Made by a program: the position numbers and the translations under genes. Positions 35,332 to 44,452 of a stretch of DNA of 64,000 bases are shown one piece after another. The stretch is taken from contig NZ_CP062260.1 in NCBI RefSeq assembly GCF_014863545.1, forward strand, positions 4,225,001 to 4,289,000, in the 5' to 3' direction. Source of the stretch: Paenibacillus sp. JNUCC32. GTDB lineage: Bacteria > Bacillota > Bacilli > Paenibacillales > Paenibacillaceae. Each line of letters starts with the position of its first letter. Positions within the stretch are counted from its first letter, which is position 1. The notes under the pieces were generated by a model. It was not told the DNA's origin, did not search any database, and worked only from the letters and a program-made list of their open reading frames with translations.

Positions 35332-36461
35332 ATTCCCGCCTCCTTATCCGGCATTCTGAGCACATTAGGGACTCGAAGGACAAGCGTAGTCCCCTCGCCT
35401 GAAGCAAACTCCATGCTTCCGTTCACGAATTCAAGCCGCTCTCTCATTCCCCGCAGCCCGTTGCCGCGGTTTTTCGCGTCCGTCACGAACCCGGTCCCAT
35501 TGTCCTTCACCCTGGCAATCAGATCCGTTTCCGTGGATTCGATCACAATGGAGCAGGCCGTGGCATTGCTGTGCTTCACGATGTTATTCACTGCCTCTTT
35601 CAGGCACATGCTGATCACGTTTTCGTTCATCAACGATAGATTCTCCGGCTCCTGCGTCCCCTCAAAGGTCAACTCGATCTGCGCCGCCTTCAGGATTTGC
35701 CGAATACGGAAGATTTCATCCGCAAGCCGGGTCCCCCGCATCCGCGTTACCATCTCGCGCACTTCCTTCAGTGCGGTTCGGGCCGTCTGACGGACATCGT
35801 TGATCTCGGCTTGGGCCCTTTCCATATCCTGCTTCATCAGTTTGCCGGCCAAATCGCTTTTCAGGCCGATAAGAGACAGCTTTTGCCCCAGCGTATCATG
35901 CAAATCCCGGGCAATGCGCTGGCGTTCCTCCAGCTTCACCAATTCCGAAATCCGTTTGTTCGCATCCTCCAGCTGGCCCTGCAGCTGATCGTTCTTATTC
36001 CGGTTATAGTTTGTCACAGGGAGCAGTATAACCCCTACCACACTCACAAGCACGAATGGCAGCTGCGTGATGAAGAACGGATTCCGCGTTAACAATCCAT
36101 AGTTCACCGTAATAATGGTCGTAACCAAATGGATGGAGTACAGCGTAATAAATCCGGCCTTATTCTTGATGTTCCCGATGAAGAAGGCGAGGAACAGCGA
36201 GAAATAGATATATCCGAATACCACGGACATCGCAATCGATATCAGAATTTGCAGACTCGTCCAGAAATAGACGAGCCAGCCTTTGGACAGAAATGACAAC
36301 ACATAAAAAGCGAAGAACATCACGATCATCAGAACGCCGATCACGATCTGATAGGTCGAGGTCGACCGGAAGATGAAATAGAACGGAAGGATGTAGAAGA
36401 CGACCCATACGTAAGGGCTCAGTCCCGTGCTTTTATGAAAGATCTGATACCATTTCTGCAT
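35328..36461 (-). CDS. desK: Membrane-fluidity sensor histidine kinase DesK
   Basis: A 377-residue kinase with four or five N-terminal transmembrane helices (about 17-150) and no extracellular domain. A coiled coil leads to the HisKA_3 domain with phospho-His188 (ERQRIARDLHDTLGQ). A degenerate HATPase follows with the N box KEAVNNIVKHS and G box DNGTGF...GLRGMRERL. The topology is that of DesK, which measures membrane thickness. AAGGTGG precedes the ATG. It is 87 bases downstream of the desaturase and overlaps desR. Confidence 0.93.
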   Translation of the reverse strand: MQKWYQIFHKSTGLSPYVWVVFYILPFYFIFRSTSTYQIVIGVLMIVMFFAFYVLSFLSKGWLVYFWTSLQILISIAMSVVFGYIYFSLFLAFFIGNIKNKAGFITLYSIHLVTTIITVNYGLLTRNPFFITQLPFVLVSVVGVILLPVTNYNRNKNDQLQGQLEDANKRISELVKLEERQRIARDLHDTLGQKLSLIGLKSDLAGKLMKQDMERAQAEINDVRQTARTALKEVREMVTRMRGTRLADEIFRIRQILKAAQIELTFEGTQEPENLSLMNENVISMCLKEAVNNIVKHSNATACSIVIESTETDLIARVKDNGTGFVTDAKNRGNGLRGMRERLEFVNGSMEFASGEGTTLVLRVPNVLRMPDKEAGI

Positions 36462-36548
36462 GGAGTCCCACCTTCTGTCGGTTCAAGCTTAATCCATTTA
36501 CTAGCCTTAGCGAATCCGTTCTCTAATATAGCATCATGACTCAGCGGC

Positions 36549-37625
36549 CTATTCGCCCTGCACCCTGGGTCTTGGGCTCGCCAGGTTCTTCTCGGCCTTC
36601 GTCAATGCCGGCTCCTGCGGCTTGCGAAGCGACTGACGCGCTTCCTTAAAGGTGACAAACACCTTCTTCTCTTCATCCCACAGACGGAAGCGAATGGACT
36701 TCAAACTGGTCTTCAGCGTAATCGTTGTAGCCTTCTGCAGCGGAGGAGCGGCTTCATGCGCCTTCTCCAGGTTATAGTTAGGCACCTTCGGGCTCAAATG
36801 GTGAACATGATGGAAGCCGATGTTGCCCGTGATCCATTGCAGAAGCTTCGGAAGCTTGTAATAAGAGCTGCCCTCTACGGCTGCATTGATATAACTCCAC
36901 TCTTCATCATGCTCGTAATACGTTTCCTCGAATTGATGCTGCACATAGAATAGCCAAATGCCAAGCATTCCGGAAACCATGAAGATCGGAGCCTGAACGA
37001 GCAGGAATGCCTGCCATCCGATCGCCCAGCACAGCAATGCATACAGCGCTACAATCGAAATATTCGTGATATAGTTACTGATCTTCTCCTTGCGTCTCGC
37101 GCCTTTGCGGTTGAAGCGATAGGATATCAAAAATATGGCGATGGGACCCAAACCGAACATCACGATCGGGTTGCGGTATACGCGGTAGTACAGACGCTCC
37201 CAAAAGGAGGCCGCACCATATTCTTCAACGGTTAGTACCCACATATCGCCGATTCCCCGCTTATCGAGATTGCTGCTCGTCGCGTGGTGAATCGCGTGGG
37301 TGTTCTTCCATTGCTCGTAAGGGCACAGCGTAAGCACGCCCGTAATCGTGCCGAGAATTTGATTCGCCTTGCGGCTTTTGAAGAAAGATCCATGACAGCA
37401 ATCATGGAATATGATAAACGTCCGGACAACAAACCCCGAAGCAATCACGGCTATGGGAATGGTAAGCCAGTACGATACCGATAAGCTTAAATAGGCTGCA
37501 TACCATAGCAGTATCAAGGGAACCAGTGTATTGAAAAGCTGACCTATACTCGCCTTTGTGTCAATTTCTTCATAAGGGGCAACGTTCTTTTTCAAGCTGG
37601 ACAATTTGTTATCGGGTTTAGCCAT
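36549..37625 (-). CDS. des: Fatty-acid desaturase (Des, acyl-lipid type)
   Basis: A 358-residue membrane desaturase with the three histidine clusters HDCCH (74-78), HAIHH (110-114) and HHVHH (near 285) that bind the di-iron centre. It introduces a double bond into acyl chains of membrane lipids; the B. subtilis enzyme is Delta5. The ATG at 37623-37625 has AGGAGG 9 bases upstream; the 18 upstream codons are unsupported. It is first in the des-desK-desR operon. The C-terminus has an extra charged tail of about 30 residues. Confidence 0.93.
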   Translation of the reverse strand: MAKPDNKLSSLKKNVAPYEEIDTKASIGQLFNTLVPLILLWYAAYLSLSVSYWLTIPIAVIASGFVVRTFIIFHDCCHGSFFKSRKANQILGTITGVLTLCPYEQWKNTHAIHHATSSNLDKRGIGDMWVLTVEEYGAASFWERLYYRVYRNPIVMFGLGPIAIFLISYRFNRKGARRKEKISNYITNISIVALYALLCWAIGWQAFLLVQAPIFMVSGMLGIWLFYVQHQFEETYYEHDEEWSYINAAVEGSSYYKLPKLLQWITGNIGFHHVHHLSPKVPNYNLEKAHEAAPPLQKATTITLKTSLKSIRFRLWDEEKKVFVTFKEARQSLRKPQEPALTKAEKNLASPRPRVQGE

Positions 37626-37691
37626 AGTTGTCTTCCTCCTCGAAATGAAGCGCAAGGACGTCATCAAGCTATCACGCACTTGTCTAACTTA

Positions 37692-37748
37692 AGTATAGAT
37701 AGAATGTCATGCGCGTCGTAGTCATAAACGTCATTTCGGGAGTATGAC
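37692..37748 (-). promoter_or_regulatory. des promoter with candidate DesR operator
   Basis: The minus-strand -10 TATACT is at 37692-37697 with no good -35, as expected for an activator-dependent promoter. Upstream are three GTCAT (plus strand) repeats at 37706, 37721 and 37730, and an inverted ATGAC at 37744. The latter makes an ATGAC/GTCAT dyad (GTCAT-N9-ATGAC). The region starts 5 bases after the stop of the preceding Gfo/Idh gene. Confidence 0.5.
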
Positions 37749-37753
37749 AAATA

Positions 37754-38752
37754 TCATATATCGGTGCGGGAATCCGCCGGGAACCGCAGTCCGATCTGGC
37801 TTCTGGCTTCCTGCATAATTTCGGCCGTAATGAGCGAGTTGGCATGGGTGTTGATTGAACTTTCCCGTTCGCCGCACCGGATCAAATCGATAAATTCCCG
37901 GGCTTCGTAATACATCGATTCATGCGTTTGCAGCTGGGTCACGTTCTCGATGGTGCCGTCTCTGTAACGGATCTTCACATCGTACGGCTGATTGATTTTG
38001 TCGATGATCATCGTGCCGTTCTCGCCCTGAATTTCGGTTGGAGCGTAGGAATCGCTGATTTTGGAATGCATGATGACGGCATCCATCTCGGGATAGGACA
38101 ACAGAAGACTGCCTTCGCCGTCCACCCCGGAAGACAGCATGTAGCCGGAAGCCTTCACCGTGTCCGGTTTTCCGAACAGGGTCACCATCGGGTACAGGCA
38201 ATAGATCCCCAAATCCATCAAAGAACCGTTGGAATATTCAGGGTTGAACGCATTCAGCACCGTCCCCTGCTTGAACGCGTCATAACGGGAGGAATATTGG
38301 CAATAGCTCGCAAAATAACGCCGTATCGGGCCCAGCTTGTACAGGTTGTCCCGGACGGTCTTGAAGTTCGGCATCAGCGTCGACTTCAACGCTTCCATCA
38401 ACAGAACGTCATTGTTCTTCGCAGCTTCGATCATTGCGGCCACTTCAACCGCGTTGGAAGCCATCGGCTTCTCGCAGAGGACGTGTTTCCCATGGTTCAT
38501 GCATAATATCGCCTGGTCCACGTGATAGGAATTCGGACTCGCAATGTATACCGCATCAATTTCGTCATCCTGCACCATCGCCTCAAGATCGGTGTAGACC
38601 TTGGGATCCGCGTACTTAGCCGCAAAAGCCCTGCCCTTCTCTTCCGTACGGGAGTATACGGCAGCCAGAATAAATTCTTCCGTCTCCAGTGCCGACTGGA
38701 GAAACCTCTCGGTGATCCAGTTTGTGCCGATAATGGCAAAACGGATGTTCAT
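37754..38752 (-). CDS. Gfo/Idh/MocA-family oxidoreductase
   Basis: A 332-residue NAD(P)-dependent dehydrogenase. Rossmann motif AIIGTNWITERF near the N-terminus, catalytic CEKPM near 94-98, the substrate domain with NGSLMDLGIYCLYP near 176, and a C-terminal sheet domain. It is related to, but clearly different from, the protein at 1835-2830. It lies 50 bases downstream of a thioesterase gene and ends just before the des promoter. It probably acts on a sugar or a myo-inositol-like polyol; no substrate evidence. Confidence 0.9.
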   Translation of the reverse strand: MNIRFAIIGTNWITERFLQSALETEEFILAAVYSRTEEKGRAFAAKYADPKVYTDLEAMVQDDEIDAVYIASPNSYHVDQAILCMNHGKHVLCEKPMASNAVEVAAMIEAAKNNDVLLMEALKSTLMPNFKTVRDNLYKLGPIRRYFASYCQYSSRYDAFKQGTVLNAFNPEYSNGSLMDLGIYCLYPMVTLFGKPDTVKASGYMLSSGVDGEGSLLLSYPEMDAVIMHSKISDSYAPTEIQGENGTMIIDKINQPYDVKIRYRDGTIENVTQLQTHESMYYEAREFIDLIRCGERESSINTHANSLITAEIMQEARSQIGLRFPADSRTDI

Positions 38753-38802
38753 CCCTTATCCCTTCCCTTCATGGTTTATCCTGATTGATCTTTATCGTTG
38801 GC

Positions 38803-39258
38803 TTACATCCATCCTTCAAAAGCCGAAATTCGTTCGCGTGCCGAATCCGGAATCGGCGTGCTCTTGCCTGAAGCGGTCTCGATGAGCACGATGGTTCCGC
38901 GGCCGGCTGCCTTCAAGGCGCCGTCCACCACGATCGCATATTGAATGTCCATGGAGGAGCGTCCGATCTCAGCCACCCGCACATGAAGCCTAAGCGGGTC
39001 CTTCAGATACATTTGCGCCAAATACTGGCACTCCAGATCCGCAACAACCGACACCTTTTGATCGCCGAACAGTTCGTCGGTCAATCCCAGATTCTCGAAA
39101 TATTCAATGCGTCCCTGCTCAAAATACATGAAATAACTGACGTTATTGACATGACCCAGCATATCCGTTTCGCAATACCTAATCTTTATCGGAATTTCAA
39201 AGTGAAACGTGTCCAGCCAGGACTTGGGATCCGGTTGTATGAAGGTTGTTTTTTTCAT
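38803..39258 (-). CDS. Acyl-CoA thioesterase, 4HBT hot-dog family
   Basis: A 151-residue hot-dog-fold thioesterase with the 4HBT signature RYCETDMLGHVNNVSYFMYFEQGR (given in parts: YCETDMLGHVNN carries the catalytic acid) near residues 28-50. It hydrolyses acyl-CoA thioesters in the cytosol. AAAGGGG precedes the ATG. The gene is followed 50 bases later by a Gfo/Idh oxidoreductase and then the desaturase operon. A link to fatty-acid metabolism is possible but only contextual. Confidence 0.88.
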   Translation of the reverse strand: MKKTTFIQPDPKSWLDTFHFEIPIKIRYCETDMLGHVNNVSYFMYFEQGRIEYFENLGLTDELFGDQKVSVVADLECQYLAQMYLKDPLRLHVRVAEIGRSSMDIQYAIVVDGALKAAGRGTIVLIETASGKSTPIPDSARERISAFEGWM

Positions 39259-39451
39259 GATGAGTCCCCTTTCTCTTTATAGGAGGGAAATGTATGTACA
39301 ATGCTAAACCAGTCTTCTACAGGATAATGAATACCCGCTGCGTCCGTCAACTAAATAACCAAATGATGGATATCTTGCCGGATTCGCCCTTAGAATAAGT
39401 CTTTGAATTCATTTCCCTCCCATAGGTTGCCACCCATAGAACCGATCCATG

Positions 39452-39494
39452 AAAAAAACCATCCGCCCCCGATCAGGATCACGGGAGGGATGGT
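39452..39494 (-). terminator. Terminator of the Rbs-type importer operon
   Basis: ACCATCC (39458-39464) pairs with GGATGGT (39488-39494), with inner GC-rich pairs and T7 on the minus strand. It is 52 bases after the stop at 39546. Confidence 0.88.
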
Positions 39495-39545
39495 CTCGAT
39501 AGTATGAATGGAACTAGCTGGGTCAAAGCACGTGTCGCTTCGTCA

Positions 39546-40541
39546 TCAATGTCTCTTCTTATAGTAGGTTAAGGCCAGCGCCAACGCCAGCACCGAGCCC
39601 TTGACGATATCCATCGCATAATACGGCACGGACAGCATGATCAGACCGTTTTGCAATATACCGATCAACACAGCGCCGACAAAGGTCCCGAGCGCGTTCG
39701 GCTTGCCGGCTCCGAATACGGAGTATCCGATGAAGGTCGCGGCAACGGCATCCATGAGATAGGGCCCGCCGGAGTTGACCTCGGCCGTCATGACGCGAGC
39801 CCCGAGGATAATCCCGCCGATGGCGGCAAACAATGCGGAGACCAGATAAGCGATCAGACGGTATTTACTCACCGGGATCCCGGATAAAGCCGCCGCTTCG
39901 CGGTTGCCCCCGATCATGTACATGTACCGTCCGTGTTTCGTATAGGTCAGGAACAGATGGACCACGAGGACCACGAGAACCATAATGATAATGATCCATG
40001 GCACCTGCCCGATCTTCTCGAACAGCGCCGGGATTTTACCGGTGGCAAAGTCCCCGCTCGGCATGATCATATTCTGGGAGATGGTAGCGCCCCGGGTATA
40101 CGTCAGGGCAACGCCCTGGAAGATAAACATCGTCGCCAAGGTCATCAGCATGTCGTCGATCTTGAAATTGATGACCAGAAATGCGTTGATCAGCCCGACG
40201 GCCAGGCAGAACAGCAGCGTGAGGCCGAGGCCGATGCCGATGATTTGCCCGTGCCAGACGAACATGGATATGACCAGCGCGTTTGCCAGGGAGGCCGTCG
40301 AGCCGACGGACAGGTCAAAGCCGCCAACGGCGAGCGATACGGTCAGTCCTACGGCAATGATCGTCACGATCGAGATCGAACGGAGAATGTTAATAATGTT
40401 GCTTGTATTCAAAAAGTTGTCGGCAACGGTCCCGAATACGAGAATAAGTACGAATACCGTTATCAATGTGCCGTATTTATATAGAAAATCGAATGCGAAG
40501 CTAGCCGCCGGCTTCTCCTTAACAGGTCTTGCTGTATTCAT
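39546..40541 (-). CDS. Sugar ABC permease, RbsC/BPD_transp_2 family
   Basis: A 331-residue membrane permease with about nine helices and the branched-chain/ribose permease signature. Motifs are ALGVNS-like GLTVSLAVGGFDLSVGSTASL near 65, NREAAALSGIPVSKYRLIAYLVS near 212 and GGIILGARVMTAEVNSGGPYLMDAVAATFIGYSVFG in its usual place. It overlaps the ATPase gene by 4 bases and forms the channel of the importer with the binding protein at 42173-43294. Confidence 0.92.
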   Translation of the reverse strand: MNTARPVKEKPAASFAFDFLYKYGTLITVFVLILVFGTVADNFLNTSNIINILRSISIVTIIAVGLTVSLAVGGFDLSVGSTASLANALVISMFVWHGQIIGIGLGLTLLFCLAVGLINAFLVINFKIDDMLMTLATMFIFQGVALTYTRGATISQNMIMPSGDFATGKIPALFEKIGQVPWIIIIMVLVVLVVHLFLTYTKHGRYMYMIGGNREAAALSGIPVSKYRLIAYLVSALFAAIGGIILGARVMTAEVNSGGPYLMDAVAATFIGYSVFGAGKPNALGTFVGAVLIGILQNGLIMLSVPYYAMDIVKGSVLALALALTYYKKRH

Positions 40542-42097
40542 GTCAACCCGCCTCCTGTGCAGTAAAGCAATAATTCCTCTTCATTCGTTGACCGCGTTGT
40601 CAACTCCTTCGTGATGCGGCCGTCATACATCACATACACCCGGTCGGTGATGCCCACGATCTCGGACAGCTCGCTCGTAGCGTACAGCACGCATTTCCCC
40701 CGCTTGGCCAGCTCGGCCACCAGCTTAAAAATATCCCGCTTCGCGCCAACGTCTACGCCCTTGGTCGGCTCATCGAAAATATACACGTCCGCGTCGGCCA
40801 GCAGCCATTTGCCGATCGCCACCTTCTGCTGGTTGCCCCCGGACAGGTTTCTCACCCGCGCTCTCTCGCTCGGAGTTTTGATCCCGAGCGACTCGATCAT
40901 CTCTCTCGCCGCCTGTTTCTCCCTGCCAAAGCTTAGCCAGGAACCCCATTTGGAAAATTGGGACAGCACCGCGGCCGTTAAATTGACGGACACCGGCTCT
41001 TCCACGAACACGCCTTCCCGGCGGCGCTCCTCGGGTACGAGCGCAATGCCGTGCCGCACGGCATCATGCGGCGAGCGGATACGCAGCTTTTTTCCATCCA
41101 GTATCATCTCGCCGGTTGACGTGCCGGAAGCCCCGAATACCGCCCGGCACAGCTCGGTTTTCCCGGCCCCGACAAGGCCTGCCAGACCGACGATCTCCCC
41201 TTGGCGAAGGAACAGATCAACGCCGTTGATTTTGCCCGGGTCGTACATGCCTTTTACCTCTAACCGCGCAGGACCGATGTCTCGCTCGATATGGGGAAAC
41301 TGCTGATCCATCTTGGAGCCCAGCATGTATTCCACCACTTTCGGCTGATCGATATTCGCGATGCGGTCGCTCTTCACCAGCAAACCGTCCCGCATGATCG
41401 TAATGTCATCGCAGATTTCGTACAGCTCCGGCAGCCGGTGCGATATGAAAATAATGCCGACTCCGTCCTGCTTCAGCTTGCGCACCAGCTTGAACAGCTG
41501 CTCCGTCTCGCTATGGCTGAGCGGCGCGGTCGGCTCGTCCAGCACCAGAATGCGGCACTGTTTGGAAACGGCTCTGGCGATCAGCACCATCTGCTTCTCC
41601 GCCAGCGTCAGCTCCGAAATCAGCTTTTTGACCGGGACCCGGATATTCATCCGCGCAAGAATCGATTCGGCTTCCCGATGGAGCTCCTTCCAACGGATCA
41701 AGTGCCGTTTGCCCATATCGTGAACCGTCCGGTCGAGCATGATGTTCTCGCCGACCGTCAGGTTCGGAATGAGCGCGGTATCCACCTCTTGATAGACGAT
41801 CTGAATGCCCAGGTCCTTTGCTTCCTTCGGTGAACGGATGTCCGCCCTGCTTCCGTCGATCCAGATCTCGCCCTCGTAATGGGTATACGCTCCCGATAGA
41901 ATCTTCATTAAGGTAGACTTTCCCGCGCCATTCGCACCGATCAACGCATGAGCCGTTCCCGCAGTCGTCTGAAAGTCAACATCGGTCAACGCCTTAACGC
42001 CTGGAAAAGAGATCGATATGCGCTTCATTTGAAGTAAGGGTGCCGCTCCCGAAATATCGGTCGAGCTGGCAGTTGTTGGCTCCATCACGCTTCGCAA
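40538..42097 (-). CDS. Sugar ABC ATPase, RbsA-type (two nucleotide-binding domains)
   Basis: A 519-residue tandem ATPase. The first domain has Walker A GANGAGKST near 65, signature LTLAEKQM and Walker B ILVLDEPTAPLS. The second has a degenerate Walker A (GLVGAGKTEL), LSGGNQQK and VYIFDEPTKGVD, the usual RbsA pattern. I prefer the TTG at 42095-42097 with AAGGGA 9 bases upstream. An ATG five codons later (42082) and a TTG at 42148 are alternatives. It lies 75 bases after the binding protein and overlaps the permease. Confidence 0.9.
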   Translation of the reverse strand: MRSVMEPTTASSTDISGAAPLLQMKRISISFPGVKALTDVDFQTTAGTAHALIGANGAGKSTLMKILSGAYTHYEGEIWIDGSRADIRSPKEAKDLGIQIVYQEVDTALIPNLTVGENIMLDRTVHDMGKRHLIRWKELHREAESILARMNIRVPVKKLISELTLAEKQMVLIARAVSKQCRILVLDEPTAPLSHSETEQLFKLVRKLKQDGVGIIFISHRLPELYEICDDITIMRDGLLVKSDRIANIDQPKVVEYMLGSKMDQQFPHIERDIGPARLEVKGMYDPGKINGVDLFLRQGEIVGLAGLVGAGKTELCRAVFGASGTSTGEMILDGKKLRIRSPHDAVRHGIALVPEERRREGVFVEEPVSVNLTAAVLSQFSKWGSWLSFGREKQAAREMIESLGIKTPSERARVRNLSGGNQQKVAIGKWLLADADVYIFDEPTKGVDVGAKRDIFKLVAELAKRGKCVLYATSELSEIVGITDRVYVMYDGRITKELTTRSTNEEELLLYCTGGGLT

Positions 42098-42172
42098 GTG
42101 TATTCTTCCCTTCAAATAGGATAGGGCGCCCCTATCGATGACCGACAAGAGCGCCTGTATGAATATTGCTGT

Positions 42173-43294
42173 TTATTTGCCGCCTGCTTCTTTCAATGCC
42201 TTCATCCAGTCCTCTTCGAATTCCGTGCTTGTTCCCCAGCTCGGGATAATATCGGCCAAATTAACCATGTTGACCGCTTCAGATGCCCCTTCAAGGCCGG
42301 AGCGCTCGATCAATACAGGCTCCAGATTATACGTAGCAGGTGTTTCCTCACCTGCAATCTTCTTAGCTAGCAAACGAACGTTGATGGCGCCGATCATCTT
42401 CGGATCGACGGCTGCGGTAGCCACCCAAGGGCTGTCCGGTTTCTGGATCAGCTCCAGGTCCGCGTTGGATACGTCGATGCCGTAAATCTTAACCTCGCTG
42501 CGTCCCGCTTCCTCCAGCGCTCTCGCCGCGCCGATGGCGAATGCATCCCAGGTTGCGAAGATTGCATCGATTTCGCCCTTCGGATATTTCGTCAGGATAG
42601 CGGATACCGCGTTTTGCGTTTCCAAGGAAGTCTGGTCACTCGCTACGCCGAAACGCTCCACTTCCTTGATGCCCGGGTTGTTCTTCAGCGTTTCCTGGTA
42701 TACGGCATTACGACGCACCATCGGCGGGAATCCGTCTACCCAGAGGTAAACGATGTTGGCCTCCGGCCCTTGCTCTTCAATCAGCTTGTCCAACGCCAGC
42801 TTCGCGAGCTGCTCGTCATCCTGCGATGTCTGGGTCACCCCTGCAATGTCACCGATCTCCGGCAAGGAGTCGAAGGTGACGACCGGAATTCCCTTTTCGG
42901 TAATCTTCTTCACGTCCTGAACCGATGCAGGATCGTCGCCATGCGATATGATAAATCCATCGTAGTCGCTGTCAATGGCTTGCGCGATCGCATCGTGGAA
43001 TTTGGCGGAGTCTCCGTTCGCCGAGAAGGTATCCACCTTAAACCCGAGAGCCTCGCCTTCCTGCTTCGCCCCTGCCAAAAATTGAGCCGTGTGGTCATCG
43101 CCCCCGATTTTCCGAACGACCATCAATTTCACCGGATCCTTCTCGGCAATGCCTGCCGGCAGGTTCTCGACCTTGTCCGCCAGATTGCCCGACCCGTTAC
43201 CGCCGCCGCTGCCCGATTCGGCGCATCCGGTCAATACGATCACAAACGCCAGCGCCAGCGCCGATAATTTCCTTACATGTTTCATGGCTTTCAT
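42173..43294 (-). CDS. Sugar-binding lipoprotein, RbsB-type (Peripla_BP_4)
   Basis: A 373-residue lipoprotein (lipobox VLTGC, Cys24) followed by a Gly/Ser linker and a type-I periplasmic-binding fold. Motifs include KLMVVRKIGGDDHTAQFLAG, AIAQAIDSDYDGFIISHGDD, GIPVVTFDS and IFATWDAFAIGAARAL. It binds a monosaccharide or similar small polyol. GAGGG precedes the ATG. It is the first gene of the importer operon, with promoter and palindrome at 43348-43377. The ligand is not identifiable by eye. Confidence 0.9.
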   Translation of the reverse strand: MKAMKHVRKLSALALAFVIVLTGCAESGSGGGNGSGNLADKVENLPAGIAEKDPVKLMVVRKIGGDDHTAQFLAGAKQEGEALGFKVDTFSANGDSAKFHDAIAQAIDSDYDGFIISHGDDPASVQDVKKITEKGIPVVTFDSLPEIGDIAGVTQTSQDDEQLAKLALDKLIEEQGPEANIVYLWVDGFPPMVRRNAVYQETLKNNPGIKEVERFGVASDQTSLETQNAVSAILTKYPKGEIDAIFATWDAFAIGAARALEEAGRSEVKIYGIDVSNADLELIQKPDSPWVATAAVDPKMIGAINVRLLAKKIAGEETPATYNLEPVLIERSGLEGASEAVNMVNLADIIPSWGTSTEFEEDWMKALKEAGGK

Positions 43295-43347
43295 GTTCCC
43301 TCTCCCCCTGTTTTCCGTAAAAAAGACGAATAATAATTAATACAAGT

Positions 43348-43377
43348 AATCCTATAGGATTTAAAAGGAGGCGTCAA
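43348..43377 (-). promoter_or_regulatory. Promoter of the Rbs-type importer with a palindromic operator over the -10
   Basis: The minus-strand TTGACG (43372-43377), a 17-base spacer and TAGGAT (43349-43354). The perfect 14-base palindrome AATCCTATAGGATT (43348-43361) covers the -10, a typical repressor position. Confidence 0.6.
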
Positions 43378-43500
43378 CCATTATTTTTTCGCTTTAATGC
43401 ATTACACCACATACGCAAAAAAAATGAAAGTGATTTCTAACATTTCTAATTGTATCGGCAGCCATGAACCCATATTTCATACCTATTGCCATTCTCATAT

Positions 43501-43543
43501 AAAAAAAGAGCTCCGGGCACGACATTCGCGCCCGAGCTCTTTC
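43501..43543 (-). terminator. Terminator of the SGNH hydrolase gene
   Basis: AAAGAGCTC pairs with GAGCTCTTT, with an inner CGGGC/GCCCG stem, followed by T7 on the minus strand. It is 67 bases after the stop at 43610. Confidence 0.9.
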
Positions 43544-43609
43544 CATTAGGAGCACGGATTCCGTGCATCCAGCGTTTGTTGCTTCCAGCTTCAGCTCTAA
43601 AACCAACCA

Positions 43610-44245
43610 TTAGCCCAAAGAAACGCCCATCGTTTCGAGCCAGGCCTTCGCGATTAGGCCGTGTCCGGCCGGTGACGGATGCACGCCGTCCGGCGCCCAG
43701 AAGGCAGCTTCGCGACGCACCGACGCCGCAGCGAACAATCCGTCCAGCGGCACCAGGAGGGCTCCGTATTCCACCGCCAATTCGCGGACCGCCGTGATTT
43801 TCGGATCCAGATCCTCGCGCCAAGCTCTCCGATCCTCCGGATGAGGCAGCACGAACGGTTCAACCAGAATCAGCTTGGCGTCCAGCGCTTCTTTCGTCCG
43901 TTCGATCAATTTGCGGTACCCGGCTTTATAATCCTCGGTGCTTGTCGGGTCCCCGCTATCATATCGGCGCCAAGTGTCGTTGATTCCGATATAGATGGAT
44001 ACCCAGTCCGGCTTCAGGTCCAGGCAATCCTCCTGCCATCTGTTATTCAAGTCGACGACCCGGTTTCCGCTGATCCCTCTATTCAAAAAGGTAACGTTCA
44101 ACTCAGGAAATTTCATGCCGAACAACGAGTCGATCAATAGCGGGTAGCCGTTCCCCAAGCTGCCGGAAAAGTTGCGGTCGCGACCGCAATCCGTAATGCT
44201 GTCCCCTTGAAATAATACGACATCCCCTTGCTGCAAACGATTCAT
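43610..44245 (-). CDS. SGNH/GDSL-family hydrolase (carbohydrate-esterase type)
   Basis: A 211-residue cytosolic esterase with the SGNH blocks: I, VVLFQGDSITDCGRD (catalytic Ser near 16); II, NRGISGNRV (Gly); III, YIGINDTWRR (Asn); V, APDGVHPSPAGH (catalytic Asp and His near 186-189). All catalytic residues are present. There is no signal peptide, so it probably deacetylates imported sugars. AGGAGG precedes the ATG. It is monocistronic but next to the Rbs-type importer. Confidence 0.9.
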   Translation of the reverse strand: MNRLQQGDVVLFQGDSITDCGRDRNFSGSLGNGYPLLIDSLFGMKFPELNVTFLNRGISGNRVVDLNNRWQEDCLDLKPDWVSIYIGINDTWRRYDSGDPTSTEDYKAGYRKLIERTKEALDAKLILVEPFVLPHPEDRRAWREDLDPKITAVRELAVEYGALLVPLDGLFAAASVRREAAFWAPDGVHPSPAGHGLIAKAWLETMGVSLG

Positions 44246-44406
44246 TCCACTTCCTCCTCATCGGTATGTTGCTATTGTGCGTACACTTGGAAATTCGTAG
44301 GCTCATGTATCGTGAGAACGCTTCCTAACATTTAAATATTTGCCGTGCAGGGCTCAATTCCTTTTTATGAGCACTGCAAATCGCCGATTCGGATAATTTT
44401 TTGGAT

Positions 44407-44439
44407 AAAAAAACCTGCCCCGACTCCGGTCGGGACAGG
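44407..44439 (-). terminator. Terminator of the oligopeptide-type ATPase gene
   Basis: CCTGCCCCGACT pairs with the CGGGACAGG arm, with T7 on the minus strand. It is 14 bases after the stop at 44453. Confidence 0.9.
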
Positions 44440-44452
44440 TTCTATTTTTCGA

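Larger units (their letters stand above)
43295..43609. other. Intergenic region before the Rbs-type importer
   Basis: No gene was seen. It contains the importer promoter with an overlapping palindrome (43348-43377) and the terminator of the SGNH gene (43501-43543). Confidence 0.6.
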
